Numbered from the stretch's first letter, positions 27,226 to 35,469 are shown. The stretch: DNA of 43,520 nucleotides from Candidatus Dormiibacter inghamiae (GCA_016464825.1 JAEKNQ010000008.1:1-43520); one strand, 5' to 3'. The notes: generated by a model from the letters alone, not told the origin. A program made the numbers and translations.

Positions 27226-28371
27226 ATGGCCGCTATTGCTTCCGACCAGGCGCGACAACTGATCAATTTGGAGCGGCTGCAGGCAGAGCTCGATCGGTCG
27301 GACCTGGACGCCGTAGTGGCGGTGTCACCGGAGAACACCCATTACCTCTCAGGAGCCTGGATTCGCACACAGGTATCCATTCGCGACCGGCTGGCGTTGC
27401 TCGTTTGGCCGGTCCTGGGCGAGCCTACTTTTGTCGTGTGCAACATCGAGGAGAGCCTCGCCGAGCGGGAATCCTGGATCAAGGACGTGCGAACCTACGT
27501 CGAATTCGCTCAATCACCGGTCAACCTGCTTCTGGAAGTCCTGCGAGAGAAGGGCCTGGAGGGCGGCCGGATTGGGATAGAGCGCCGTTTCCTGACGGCG
27601 GAGTATCACCAGGAGTTGATCGAGGGGATGCGGGCCGACTATCAAGCGGCGGATCACCTGCTGGAACGCGTACGCGCCGTCAAAACGCCCGGCGAAGTGA
27701 GCCTGATCCGAGACGCATTCTTCAAAACGGAGGCGGCGATCCGCGCAGCCTGGGCCGGTTCACGCGCGGGTGACAGTGAGAGGGTGATCGCCCAACGGAT
27801 GGTTGACGAACTGACCCGACAGGGGGCCGACGGCGTACGGCACATCACCCTGGCCAGTGGTGAAAACACCATCCACGCGCATCGGCGTCCAGGTGACCGG
27901 CAGCTCGGACCGGGTGACCTGTTGTTGACAGACATCGGCGGCAACTGGGGCGGCTTTAACTCCGACATGGCCAGGATGGGTGTCTGTGGTGACCCTACAC
28001 CCGAGTCAGCGGCCGAGTTCAGCAGCTACCGTGAGGCGTACGTCGACACCCTCCAATACCTCCGTCCGGGTGTGACGGCGGCTTCCGTATTCCACTACTG
28101 CGCGCGAGCCTTCGGGGATCGGGGCATTGACTTAACCTCGCCGCACATTGGCCACAGCGTCAGCCGTGGAGGAGGCCACGAGAATCCTATCCTGCATCCC
28201 TTCAACGAGCAGCGCTTGGAGCCAGGGATGCTGATCGCGCTGGAGCCAACATTCCGGCCCAACGACACCCGTCGTTACCACCTCGAAGACCTCGTGCTCA
28301 TCACCCCGAACGGAGCCGACATCATCACTGACTGGGAGAGCACCGCACAGATGATCAGGATCACCACCTGA
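27226..28371 (+). CDS. M24-family metallopeptidase 3 (Xaa-Pro peptidase/creatinase-like)
   Basis: 381 residues from ATG 27226 (a GTG immediately before at 27223 is also possible). The N-domain is ELDRSDLDAVVAVSPENTHY; catalytic-domain ligands are Asp in LLTDIGGNWGG, Asp in NSDMARMG, His in HIGHSVSRGGGHE, Glu in IALEPTF and Glu in YHLEDLVLI. The N-domain resembles copy 1 (RDRLALLVWP versus PDRLAFLVAR). A 108-bp gap separates it from copy 2, and the ATPase genes follow within two bases, so it is still inside the operon. Confidence 0.87.
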   Translation: MAAIASDQARQLINLERLQAELDRSDLDAVVAVSPENTHYLSGAWIRTQVSIRDRLALLVWPVLGEPTFVVCNIEESLAERESWIKDVRTYVEFAQSPVNLLLEVLREKGLEGGRIGIERRFLTAEYHQELIEGMRADYQAADHLLERVRAVKTPGEVSLIRDAFFKTEAAIRAAWAGSRAGDSERVIAQRMVDELTRQGADGVRHITLASGENTIHAHRRPGDRQLGPGDLLLTDIGGNWGGFNSDMARMGVCGDPTPESAAEFSSYREAYVDTLQYLRPGVTAASVFHYCARAFGDRGIDLTSPHIGHSVSRGGGHENPILHPFNEQRLEPGMLIALEPTFRPNDTRRYHLEDLVLITPNGADIITDWESTAQMIRITT

Positions 28372-28372
28372 G

Positions 28373-29350
28373 TTGCTGCTGAGCGTCGAGCACCTCACGA
28401 CCGAGTTCGCGACCAATCGGGGAGTCGCCAAGGCGGTCGACGACGTGTCGTTCGAGCTTAGGGAGGGCGAGGCGCTCGGCGTCGTCGGCGAGTCCGGTTC
28501 AGGCAAGAGTGTCACCGCGCTATCGATCATGCGCCTCGTGGCGCGACCGGCGGGCCGGATTACCAGTGGCTGCGTGCGCTTCAATGACGAGAATCTTCTC
28601 GATCTATCGGAAGACGAGATGCGACGGGTACGCGGAAAGCAGATTGCGATGATCTTCCAGGATCCAATGTCGTCACTAAATCCGGTACTCAGCATCGAGC
28701 GCCAGATGACCGAGAGCCTAGAGTTACACGAGGGCATGACGCGGCGCCAGGCCCGCAGGCGTGCCATCGAGATGCTCGAGTTGGTCGGCATCCCCGACGC
28801 TCCCAACCGGGTGGACGACCACCCGTACCAGTTCTCGGGCGGCATGCGCCAGCGGGTGATGATCGCGATCGCGCTCAGCTGTTCGCCGCGCCTTCTCATC
28901 GCGGACGAGCCGACAACGGCGCTGGACGTGACCATCCAGGCGCAGATCACTGACCTAGTCCAGCGGCTGCGCAGTGAGTTCACCACCTCGATCATCTGGA
29001 TAAGCCATGATCTCGGTGTGGTAGCCGGTCTGTGCGACCGCGCGCTTGTGATGTACGCCGGCCAGGTGATCGAGGACGGAACGGTCGATGACATCTTCGC
29101 GGACCCGCGTCACCCGTATACGCTCGGCTTGCTCCGGTCCATCCCACGGCTCGACAGGCCTGTGACTGCCGAACTGGTTCCGATTGATGGCTCGCCACCA
29201 GACCTGGTCAGCCCACCCGTAGGCTGCCCCTTCCAACCCCGATGCGCCTACTCGGTGGCGCGGTCTCTGGAGGAGCGTCCACCTCTCCAGGAGGTGCTGA
29301 CCGGCCATAAGGTGGCCTGCTGGGTCGACATCACCAAGGCGGCGGGGTGA
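28373..29350 (+). CDS. dppD: Dpp/Opp-type ABC transporter ATP-binding protein D
   Basis: 325 residues from TTG 28373, two bases after the previous stop. Walker [11 protein letters not shown], signature [10 protein letters not shown], Walker [13 protein letters not shown] and the C-terminal oligopeptide-transport region [11 protein letters not shown] are intact. It energises the DppBC channel together with the next gene, with which it overlaps by four bases (GTGA). Confidence 0.92.
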   Translation: MLLSVEHLTTEFATNRGVAKAVDDVSFELREGEALGVVGESGSGKSVTALSIMRLVARPAGRITSGCVRFNDENLLDLSEDEMRRVRGKQIAMIFQDPMSSLNPVLSIERQMTESLELHEGMTRRQARRRAIEMLELVGIPDAPNRVDDHPYQFSGGMRQRVMIAIALSCSPRLLIADEPTTALDVTIQAQITDLVQRLRSEFTTSIIWISHDLGVVAGLCDRALVMYAGQVIEDGTVDDIFADPRHPYTLGLLRSIPRLDRPVTAELVPIDGSPPDLVSPPVGCPFQPRCAYSVARSLEERPPLQEVLTGHKVACWVDITKAAG

Positions 29351-30384
29351 GCGGAACCACGCTGGCTGGCCCGCATCTGGTCGACGCCAGTGGCCTCAAG
29401 ACCCACTTCACCAGTCGGCGCGGGCTGCCGCCACTGAGGCACACGACCGTAATCCGGGCCGTGGACGGCGTTGACATCACCATTGCGCGCGGCGAGACAC
29501 TTGGCCTGGTCGGTGAGTCCGGCTGCGGAAAGTCCACGCTCGGCCGAAGTCTGCTGCGCCTGGTCGAGCCCACCGCCGGGAGCCTCACATTCGACGGCAT
29601 TGACGTTATCGGCGCGGACGACGGCAGCCTTCGACGCCTCCGCCGGCGCATGCAGATGGTCTTCCAAGACCCGTACGGCAGCCTCGACCCTAGGATGACC
29701 GTAGAGCAGGCGATCGGTGAGCCGCTGCGGATCCATGCCCTGGCCAGCGGCGCCAAGCGCAGCAGCCGCGTTCGTGAGCTGCTGGGCCAGGTCGGGCTCG
29801 ACCCCCGGGTGGGTGAGCGCTACCCGCACGAGTTCTCGGGCGGTCAGCGACAGCGGATCGGGATCGCACGCGCCCTGGCAGTGGAGCCGGAGTTCATCGT
29901 GTGCGATGAGCCAGTGTCGGCCCTGGACGTCTCCATCCAAGCCCAGGTGCTGAATCTCCTCGACCGCCTGCGCGCGGAACTGCGCCTGACTTTCCTATTC
30001 GTAGCCCACGACCTCAGCGTCGTCCGCCACATCAGCCATCGCGTCGCTGTTATGTATCTAGGCAGCGTCGTTGAGGTCGCCTCCAGGGATCGCCTCTACG
30101 CCGAGCCGCTACATCCCTACACTCGGGCGCTGCTGTCGGCCGTGCCTGTGCCCAATCCACGAATGGAGAAGGGACGGCAGCGGATGATTCTGAAGGGAGA
30201 TGTCCCAAGCCCAGCACGACCCCCTTCCGGCTGCCGCTTCCACACACGCTGCCCGCTTGCGATCGAGCGCTGTTCGGTGGAGGTGCCTATCCTGGAAGAG
30301 AAGCGGCCAGGTCACGTCGCGGCGTGCCACCTCGTGGATCGTGTGCCGCCCGCCTCTCGCCCGACAGTTGCGGCGGCCCCGTAG
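29347..30384 (+). CDS. dppF: Dpp/Opp-type ABC transporter ATP-binding protein F
   Basis: 345 residues from GTG 29347, overlapping the previous stop. Walker [11 protein letters not shown], signature [10 protein letters not shown], Walker [13 protein letters not shown], and a Cys-containing tail [15 protein letters not shown] typical of DppF/OppF. It is the last gene of the operon: the next recognisable feature is the attachment-site repeat at 30522. With it the importer is complete: binding protein, two permeases and two ATPases. Confidence 0.92.
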   Translation: MSGTTLAGPHLVDASGLKTHFTSRRGLPPLRHTTVIRAVDGVDITIARGETLGLVGESGCGKSTLGRSLLRLVEPTAGSLTFDGIDVIGADDGSLRRLRRRMQMVFQDPYGSLDPRMTVEQAIGEPLRIHALASGAKRSSRVRELLGQVGLDPRVGERYPHEFSGGQRQRIGIARALAVEPEFIVCDEPVSALDVSIQAQVLNLLDRLRAELRLTFLFVAHDLSVVRHISHRVAVMYLGSVVEVASRDRLYAEPLHPYTRALLSAVPVPNPRMEKGRQRMILKGDVPSPARPPSGCRFHTRCPLAIERCSVEVPILEEKRPGHVAACHLVDRVPPASRPTVAAAP

Positions 30385-30521
30385 CTCCAGCAGGTCATAT
30401 CGGGACGGAGTAACCTCTGCTGAACGACTGAGCTCTACAGTGCCAAACCGTCCAAAATGACCGTGTGGCCGGGGGCGAGGCATTCGGGGGCCTGATTCGC
30501 AATTCGATGCGCAGCCCAGTC

Positions 30522-30660
30522 GTGCAGCAATTGGCACGCGAAACGCTGTCAAACGGTGCCACTCAGGACCGCTTCGCGACTACGAGATCACTGGTCCGCA
30601 CAGGGCTGGGCCGAGCTCCGGACCGGAAGGCAGGGGGTTCGATTCCCTCCGGGCGCACCA
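30522..30660 (+). repeat. 139-bp repeat 1, ending in a tRNA-Arg(CCG) 3' half (attachment-site remnant)
   Basis: This is one of three ungapped 139-bp copies in the window. The final part (about 30617-30660) reads as the 3' half of a tRNA-Arg: anticodon loop CTCCGGA with anticodon CCG, variable loop, T-arm GGGGG-TTCGATT-CCCTC, acceptor strand CGGGCGC, A and CCA. No 5' half is present (GCGCCCG is absent upstream), so it is not a tRNA gene but a displaced 3' segment, as left by integrases that use tRNA genes. The first ~95 bp are about two-thirds like the other copies. An 8-bp inverted repeat, ACCAAATT/AATTTGGT (30657-30681), overlaps the end. Confidence 0.75.
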
Positions 30661-30709
30661 AATTTTGAATACCAATTTGGTCTGCAGGCCACCGAGTGAG
30701 GCCTCGCCA

Positions 30710-30730
30710 CTGCAGCAGTACTGCAGCAGT
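30710..30730. repeat. Tandem 10-bp repeats next to attachment-site repeat 1
   Basis: CTGCAGCAGT occurs twice with one base between (30710-30719 and 30721-30730), an 11-bp period. It lies 50 bp beyond repeat 1, in the same relative place as the TGACAGCAGT repeats beside repeat 2. Such repeats next to a tRNA core suggest arm-type integrase-binding sites. Confidence 0.5.
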
Positions 30731-30880
30731 TTCCTCAAACGGTCACCATCGAGGTGTCAGCGCCGGTGCCAAACGCCTCAGATAGAGCGGGTCTGAGAGT
30801 TCCCAGCCCAAGGAGATGTGGGACCGTTCCTTCTTTGGAGCTCACGACCCAACAGGAGGGTGTGGGGATCGAAAATCACG

Positions 30881-31864
30881 TCAGAGCCCGCTTCGGGGGG
30901 CTCGGGGACTGGGTGAGCGATCCGTTTTCGGGGTCCGGTCAGGACGGCGCTCGGTAGCCTCTAGGTTCGCCCAATGACGCACAGCTCGGATCGCCCATTC
31001 GTCGAAATCATCATTCACCGCCTCGACACCCTGTCGAAGAGCCGGGAAAGTGCCCAACCAGCGAAGATCGCCTTCCAGTATCGGCAGGAGCTGCTGGATC
31101 TCGACAGCGCGAGGGGCAGGCTGGGCAGCCCGTGTGGAGGCGAACTCGAGGAGCTGGACGACTATCCGGAAGACGGCGTCCCACCGCTGCTGGGGTACCG
31201 TTGCCCAGCTCTCGAGGGCTTTCACAAGCGCACCCTCTCCATTGATCCGAAACACCCGCAGGTTGCCGCCCGTCGTCATCGTTGAAGTGGTGACGATGCC
31301 GGCCCGCACGAGGAAATCGAGCGTGTCGGCCACATTGTCCTTTCCGTAGGACGATCTCATCGAGAGTTCGAGAACGCCGAAGAAGCGGGCGGGCTGGTCA
31401 AGCAGCCAGCGCAGCACTTCAGCCCTGGCCGAGACTCCAAACACCGCCCGCAGGCGGAGCTGGAGGAGCGCAGGTCGGCTCAGATCGGGCGGCGACGACC
31501 AACCTGTGGGCGTGAAGTCGTAAGGCGTCCCGTCGCCGGGCCAGCTAACCCGGCGAATCCGGCGCACCGTGGCCGCGTACGCATGGAAAGCGCGCTGAGT
31601 CGCATCGTCCGCAGTCTGCAGGTAGTTGCGGAGCCGGTCGCTGGAGACGAATCGGTAGTTCGAGACGCACCAGTCAAGCGACTCCTCGCGCAGGCGGGCG
31701 TCGTCTTGGGAGAGATAAGCCGTGGTCACGATCAGCGGTTCGAGATCGACGCCGATTCCCGAGTGCCGGCGCGCGGGCCCATTCACGCCGAGCTCGGTCC
31801 ACAGGCTCCAGGCCGTCTCCAGGGCGCACTCGCGAAGGGTGGAGCTAAATCCTGAGTTCGGCAT
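30881..31864 (-). CDS. Winged-helix-containing protein paired with a nucleotidyltransferase
   Basis: 327 residues from ATG 31864; the frame is open to 32032 but overlaps the upstream gene. Helices around residues 155-230 (RLRAVFGVSARAEVLRWLLD, LSMRSSYGKDNVADTLDFLV, RAGIVTTSTM) look like a winged-helix DNA-binding domain; the remainder is unclassified helical sequence. The start overlaps the end of the nucleotidyltransferase gene by 20 bp, so the pair is translationally coupled. Two-gene nucleotidyltransferase/wHTH units are typical of AbiE-like abortive-infection or toxin-antitoxin modules; a repressor/antitoxin role binding the dyads at 32431-32465 is inferred. The C-terminal tail is Arg/Pro-rich. 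Confidence 0.65.
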   Translation of the reverse strand: MPNSGFSSTLRECALETAWSLWTELGVNGPARRHSGIGVDLEPLIVTTAYLSQDDARLREESLDWCVSNYRFVSSDRLRNYLQTADDATQRAFHAYAATVRRIRRVSWPGDGTPYDFTPTGWSSPPDLSRPALLQLRLRAVFGVSARAEVLRWLLDQPARFFGVLELSMRSSYGKDNVADTLDFLVRAGIVTTSTMTTGGNLRVFRINGEGALVKALESWATVPQQRWDAVFRIVVQLLEFASTRAAQPAPRAVEIQQLLPILEGDLRWLGTFPALRQGVEAVNDDFDEWAIRAVRHWANLEATERRPDRTPKTDRSPSPRAPRSGL

Positions 31865-32423
31865 TCTCGACTCCGAGCGCAACGAGCGCACGGATGAGCT
31901 CCTGGCGAAAGCCGGGCGACGGATCGTGAGTGAGTGTCCAGCGCGCGCCTCCGAGCAATTCCTCCTCAGATGCCTCGAGCGCGAGGAGGTCCTCGAAGTG
32001 CTTGCTGTGTGACCCCTGATCGGCGGCGGCATACAGCTTCAGGAAAACCTGGTCGTTTCGTCCGGCCAAGTGCATGACGAGGGTGCCGTAAACCCTTTCG
32101 ATCGTCCGCTCGGCGAAGCCCTCCGGCAAGCCGAGATCGAGCAGCGACGTTGGGCCGGGATTGATCCAATCCGGCCGGATTCCCATCACCGCGGAGGTGG
32201 CCCGCACGACCTCTTGGAGGTCAGTCGGCAAGGTGGTGGCTTTCAGATAGCGGCCATGCTCGATGATGGCGACGACATCCAGGTCGGCCGTCGAGCGCCC
32301 GATCAGGCCGAGCAGCATGAGACTGCCGCCTCCAACGACGACGATGTCATAGGCAAGGCCGCGATCGGCAAGCGCTTGACCGAGGACTTCGAGGCTCTGT
32401 TCGAGAAGTGGTGGCGTTAGCAT
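31845..32423 (-). CDS. Nucleotidyltransferase-fold protein (DUF6036/AbiEii-like)
   Basis: 192 residues from ATG 32423. The frame also has an ATG at 32462, but that lies inside the operator dyads. The nucleotidyltransferase signature is clear: VVVGGGSLMLLGLIGRSTAD followed by LDVVA (GGxS...DLD), with a Leu-rich first helix (LLEQSLEVLGQALADRGLAY). C-terminal helices include QVFLKLYAAADQG and FEDLLALEASEEELL. Proteins of this fold in AbiEii/MenT-type systems add nucleotides to tRNA or proteins and arrest growth. It is the first gene of the pair and probably the toxin. The promoter shows no ribosome-binding site, so the transcript may be leaderless. Confidence 0.75.
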   Translation of the reverse strand: MLTPPLLEQSLEVLGQALADRGLAYDIVVVGGGSLMLLGLIGRSTADLDVVAIIEHGRYLKATTLPTDLQEVVRATSAVMGIRPDWINPGPTSLLDLGLPEGFAERTIERVYGTLVMHLAGRNDQVFLKLYAAADQGSHSKHFEDLLALEASEEELLGGARWTLTHDPSPGFRQELIRALVALGVENAELRI

Positions 32424-32430
32424 CTGGAAG

Positions 32431-32465
32431 GATGTTACATCCTCCAGTCGTGGATGCAACATCCA
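32431..32465. promoter_or_regulatory. Tandem 13-bp palindromic operators
   Basis: GGATGTTACATCC (32431-32443) and GGATGCAACATCC (32453-32465) are two near-identical 13-bp dyads (GGATG..CATCC) whose centres are 22 bp apart, two helical turns, so they face the same side of the DNA. They end seven bases upstream of the nucleotidyltransferase ATG (32423). A dimeric repressor, probably the co-encoded winged-helix protein, would bind both. Confidence 0.65.
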
Positions 32466-32565
32466 GAAGGGCGAGCGATTGCGACAGTCGTTATCAGGTT
32501 CACGAGTCAGCGGCTAAATGGCGATGTCTCCGTGAAAGCCACTAGATGCGGAGTTGCGTCGCAGT

Positions 32566-32657
32566 AGGTGGTGTAAATCCGTGGCCGCTTCACAGAGGCG
32601 GCCACCGTGTGGTTCCAAGTGGAGCTATTCACTTCAATCGCATGGAGGCCCACGACG
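32566..32657. repeat. Left end of an IS256-family element
   Basis: The sequence directly upstream of the IS256 transposase start. It contains a small inverted repeat around GTGGCCGC..GGCGGCCAC and the GGCGGCCACCGTGTGGTTCC block that recurs at about 18400. Probably the terminal inverted repeat plus leader; the right end was lost with the transposase interior. Confidence 0.5.
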
Positions 32658-32893
32658 ATGGCCAATCTCAGGATGACACTGTTGGACCTACTCAACCAGG
32701 ATGAGCAGGGCGCCGACCCCAGCTTCCTCGGCGATGGCGTGCGGCTGCTGGCCCAGGAACTGATGGACGCCGAGGTAACCCAGCTGACGGGAGCTGGACT
32801 CCACGAGCGGGGCGCCGCCGCCAGGTCTGGGCCACGAACTCACTCGAGCGCCTCAACCGCGAAGTCTCACGGCGAACTTCCACATCTCAGGAC
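32658..32893 (+). pseudogene. IS256-family transposase, internally deleted
   Basis: From ATG 32658 (GGAGG at 32644) the sequence encodes a typical mutator/IS256 N-terminus: FLGDGVRLLAQELMDAEVTQ then LTGAGLHERG. At about 32814 it jumps into another frame encoding RQVWATNSLERLNREVSRRT, a block normally about 250 residues further on (W.TN.LERLN.E..RR). So about 750 bp of interior are deleted and the C-terminus is gone. It cannot produce transposase. The 3' end runs into the end of the convergent MarR gene. Confidence 0.8.
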
Positions 32894-33327
32894 AGCGCAT
32901 GTGCGCAGGTCGCCAGATGGCGTAGGAGGCGTTGCTGGTCATCGGCTGTCAGCGAAGCGACCATTCGTTGTTCGACGCCGACGACGGCGGCGCTTGCCAC
33001 CTGCAGTCTGGCGACTCCTTCGGGCGTGAGCTGCGTGGGCAGGGCTCGCCCACGGGCAGCCACGGCGGGTCGGGTTAGGAGCCCGCGATCATGAAGTCCG
33101 CGCAGGACTTGGTTCATCGACTGCCGAGTGACGAATGCGCCGCGGGCTAGCTCGGCACTGGACTGCCCGGGGCGTCGGCTGAGCAGCTCCAAGCACGCGT
33201 ACTGCGGCATGGTCAGCTGAAGAGGTAGGAGGACCTCTTCCATGGCGGAGCGCAGAGCCGCCGACGCCTGCTTGAGAACGTAGCCCACCGAGCGATCGAG
33301 TTCCCCGAGAGTTTCGACTTGCCTCAT
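32887..33327 (-). CDS. MarR-family transcriptional regulator
   Basis: 146 residues from ATG 33327; longer in-frame extensions lie in the operator region. Winged-helix core: LTMPQYACLELLSRRPGQSS, ELARGAFVTRQSMNQVLRGL (recognition helix), HDRGLLTRPAVAARGRALPT (wing). MarR dimers repress their own and neighbouring genes until a small aromatic or electrophilic ligand is bound. It is divergent from a VOC (glyoxalase/bleomycin-resistance fold) gene, with a TGTCAG/CTGACA palindrome at its own start codon. Most likely the ligand is something the VOC protein binds or degrades. Confidence 0.85.
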   Translation of the reverse strand: MRQVETLGELDRSVGYVLKQASAALRSAMEEVLLPLQLTMPQYACLELLSRRPGQSSAELARGAFVTRQSMNQVLRGLHDRGLLTRPAVAARGRALPTQLTPEGVARLQVASAAVVGVEQRMVASLTADDQQRLLRHLATCAHALS

Positions 33328-33367
33328 GTCAGCATCCTGACATATACTGCATGTAAGGACCCTGACA
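33327..33367. promoter_or_regulatory. MarR-type operator: palindrome plus extra half-site
   Basis: TGTCAG (33327-33332), four-base spacer, CTGACA (33337-33342), then a further CTGACA (33362-33367) in the 69-bp gap between the divergent MarR and VOC genes. The first dyad touches the MarR start codon, and a TATACT box (33343-33348) lies between the sites, so binding would block both promoters. Confidence 0.6.
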
Positions 33368-33396
33368 TCCGCAAAATTCACTGAGGCACGAACCAC

Positions 33397-33768
33397 ATGA
33401 CTGTGACCGGACCAGACTTCATCTCACTCCAAGTCCGCGACCTCGCCCGTTCAGCTGACTTCTATGAAGGCCGTCTCGGCCTACGACGGGCGGCAGTGAG
33501 TCCGCCCCACGCCGTCGTTTTCGATACCGAACCCACCGCCTTCGCCGTACGCGAGCCGCAGCCTGCCCTTGACATGGAGGCAATCCGTCCCCGGCCAGGA
33601 GCAGGGGTCGCGCTCTGGCTGCACGCGGATGATGCTCAGACTCTCCATGACCAGTTGGTCAAAGCGGGGGTGGCCATCCTGGCCGAGCCGATCGACGGGC
33701 CCTTCGGGCGGACATTCACCTTTGCTGACCCTGACGGCTACGCCGTGACCATCCATGACAAGAGGTGA
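33397..33768 (+). CDS. VOC-family protein (glyoxalase/bleomycin-resistance fold)
   Basis: 123 residues, a single vicinal-oxygen-chelate unit of two beta-alpha-beta-beta-beta modules: FISLQVRDLARSADFYEGRL (module 1) and GVALWLHADDAQTLHDQLVK plus GRTFTFADPDGYAVTIHD (module 2). The EPIDGPFGRTFTFADPDG segment is typical. Starts at ATG 33397, GAGG upstream. Divergent from and probably regulated by the MarR gene. It could be a resistance protein binding a drug or a small lyase/dioxygenase; which one is not decidable. Confidence 0.82.
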   Translation: MTVTGPDFISLQVRDLARSADFYEGRLGLRRAAVSPPHAVVFDTEPTAFAVREPQPALDMEAIRPRPGAGVALWLHADDAQTLHDQLVKAGVAILAEPIDGPFGRTFTFADPDGYAVTIHDKR

Positions 33769-33833
33769 CCGCCACCCACGAGGAGGTCCGCCAGGTACCG
33801 GGGCCGTGGTTTGAGAGCGGTGGCCAGCACCGA

Positions 33834-34425
33834 CTAGAGCTCTGGTGAATTCAGCAGGCCCTCCATCCTGTCCGCAGCATCCCGGCGCAGCTCGGGAATG
33901 ACGTGAGAATAGGTGGTCATCGTCATCCCGATCTCCGAGTGTCCGAGTACCTCCATGACGACGCGCGGTGATACCCCCTGGACCAGGAGGCGGATCGCGC
34001 ACGAGTGACGTAGGTCGTGGAAGCGTCGTTGGGGAAGGCCCGCCCGGTCCAGATGCCCGTGAAAGTGCCTGGTGACCGTCGTGCCTTCGAGGCCGCCCCC
34101 GTCCTTGTGGGTGAAGATCAGGTCCTCCGACTGGACCGTCACGCCGCGGCCGCGGTGTTCCTCAGCTTGCCGGGCTCTATGCTCCCGTAAGCCGTTGACG
34201 ATCGAGGTCGGCATGACGAGCGTTCGCCGGCTGCGGTCAGTCTTGAGGTCAATCAGCTGCAGCCGACCGTCGATGCGCTGCAACTGCTTGGAGATGCGGA
34301 GGTAGCCGAGTCGGAGATCGACATCCCGCCAGCGCAGTCCGAGGGCCTCTCCCTGCCGCAAGCCCATGGTCAGAGCCACCGAGTAGGGCGCCCCTGGTTG
34401 GTCCCAGGTCGGGTTGCGCGGGCCG
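33834..34425 (-). pseudogene. Tyrosine-recombinase integrase, catalytic domain only
   Basis: About 195 residues of the catalytic domain of a phage/ICE-type tyrosine integrase, ending at stop 33834-33836. Catalytic residues are visible: Arg in TMGLRQGEALGLRW, HDLRHS (His-x-x-Arg), LGHSEIGMTMTTYSHV (His and nucleophilic Tyr). A beta-sheet Lys is plausible in LKTDRSRRT. The N-terminal arm-binding and SAM-like domains are missing: upstream of about 34425 the frame runs into the VOC gene's TAG and the translation becomes meaningless. The truncated protein could not act alone. It lies between the tRNA-Arg repeats and is the likely relic of the recombinase that created them. Confidence 0.85.
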
Positions 34426-34866
34426 CTAGTTGAGCTGCTCCGCCAACGCGACGATGATCCCCTGGGGGCCGCGGACGTAGCAGAGCCGGTAGCTGTCCTG
34501 GTACTGCGCCACCTCTCCAACGAGTTCCGCACCGTGGGCTCGCAGGGCGGCGACAGTGGCGTCGATGTCGTCGACGACGAACATGACGCTACGTAGGCCG
34601 AAGGTGTTTCCCAGTGCGTTCTCCGGCTCAGCGTTGACCGCCGTCGGGGTATGGAACTTCGTCAGCTCGAGCCGGCCGTGGCCGTCCGGGGTCCGCATCA
34701 TCGCGATGTCGACTCGGACGCCGTCGAGCCCGTTGACACGGTCCACCCACGGTCCCTCGATCGGCGCCCGGCCCTCCAGCTCCATTCCAAGCTCGACAAA
34801 GAACGCAATAGCAGCCTCAATGTCGTCGACGACGACGCTCACGTGGTCCATCCGCCGAATCGTCAT
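34426..34866 (-). CDS. VOC-family protein 2
   Basis: 146 residues from ATG 34866 (GAAGGAGAAACCACC before it; an upstream GTG at 34947 is in frame but unlikely). Two VOC modules: MDHVSVVVDDIEAAIAFFVE with LGMELEGRAPIEGPW, and LRSVMFVVDDIDATVAALRA with YVRGPQGIIVALAEQL. Metal-ligand positions His (MDHVS), Glu and the final Glu-containing strand look preserved. Such proteins often act as glyoxalase-like lyases or resistance proteins. Its stop codon sits at the integrase truncation point, so it is probably an insertion or deletion-joined cargo gene. Confidence 0.82.
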   Translation of the reverse strand: MTIRRMDHVSVVVDDIEAAIAFFVELGMELEGRAPIEGPWVDRVNGLDGVRVDIAMMRTPDGHGRLELTKFHTPTAVNAEPENALGNTFGLRSVMFVVDDIDATVAALRAHGAELVGEVAQYQDSYRLCYVRGPQGIIVALAEQLN

Positions 34867-35330
34867 GGTGGTTTCTCCTTCTTCGTCGCGCGGCCTGTCG
34901 TGGCCACTGGTGTACCGGGGACGGAGCCAGCGCGACATTCCCGACACCCGGAAACGTGCTGACTTAAAGGGACCTGCATCTGGCCGTCACCGCCCTGGTT
35001 GCGCCCACCGCCGAACGAGAACCGTCCCGGGACGCAAGCAAGCCGATCCCCTTTAAGGGCGTGTGATCGACGTCTCGGTGCGGATGTTACCCCATGTTCA
35101 GGCGTGTCTTCGACTAACACCGGCGGGCGCTCAGTGGAAGCGTCCTAAGCCGCACACCAATTGGTGGGAAGAACTGCTAACCGGGATCCGAGGTCCACTG
35201 AACGGAAAACGCAAACGCGATCGCCCTCACGCCCGACGACATCGACCGGCAAGCACTTTGTGAGGCACTCTTGGGAACACTTGCCTCCGGCCCGGACGCG
35301 GCCGCGGCTCTCGCCAGCCGGCCGCCATCC
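34867..35330. other. Gene-free stretch between the VOC gene and attachment-site repeat 2
   Basis: No supported gene. The segment carries the VOC promoter and a short open stretch (about 35205-35400) encoding LTPDDIDRQALCEALLGTLA that runs into repeat 2, without a credible start and stopping inside the repeat. It may be the decayed 3' end of a gene belonging to the integrated element. Confidence 0.45.
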
Positions 35331-35469
35331 GTACAGCAATTGGGCCGTAAAACGGTGTCACAGAGCAGTAGTCAGAGGCACTCCGCGAATACGAAATCGT
35401 ACTTCTAAACGGGGCTGGGCCGATCTCCGGACCGCAAGGCAGGGGGTTCGATTCCCTCCGGGCGCACCA
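35331..35469 (+). repeat. 139-bp repeat 2, ending in a tRNA-Arg(CCG) 3' half (attachment-site remnant)
   Basis: Aligns without gaps to repeats 1 and 3. It starts GTACAGCAATTGG and ends with the tRNA-Arg 3' half: anticodon loop CTCCGGA, CCGCAAGGCA, T-arm GGGGGTTCGATTCCCTC, acceptor CGGGCGC and ACCA at 35466-35469. The last 40 or so bases are nearly identical in all three, while the upstream part has diverged. Repeats 1 and 2 also share AAATTTGAATA beyond the CCA. No 5' tRNA half is present. Interpreted as the attachment site left by an integrated element. Confidence 0.78.

Noticed and set aside
30465..30668. Small plus-strand ORFs over the tRNA fragments (RKAGGSIPSGRT-type translations).
   Set aside because: These are translations of the tRNA T-arm and acceptor sequence and are a well-known annotation artefact.
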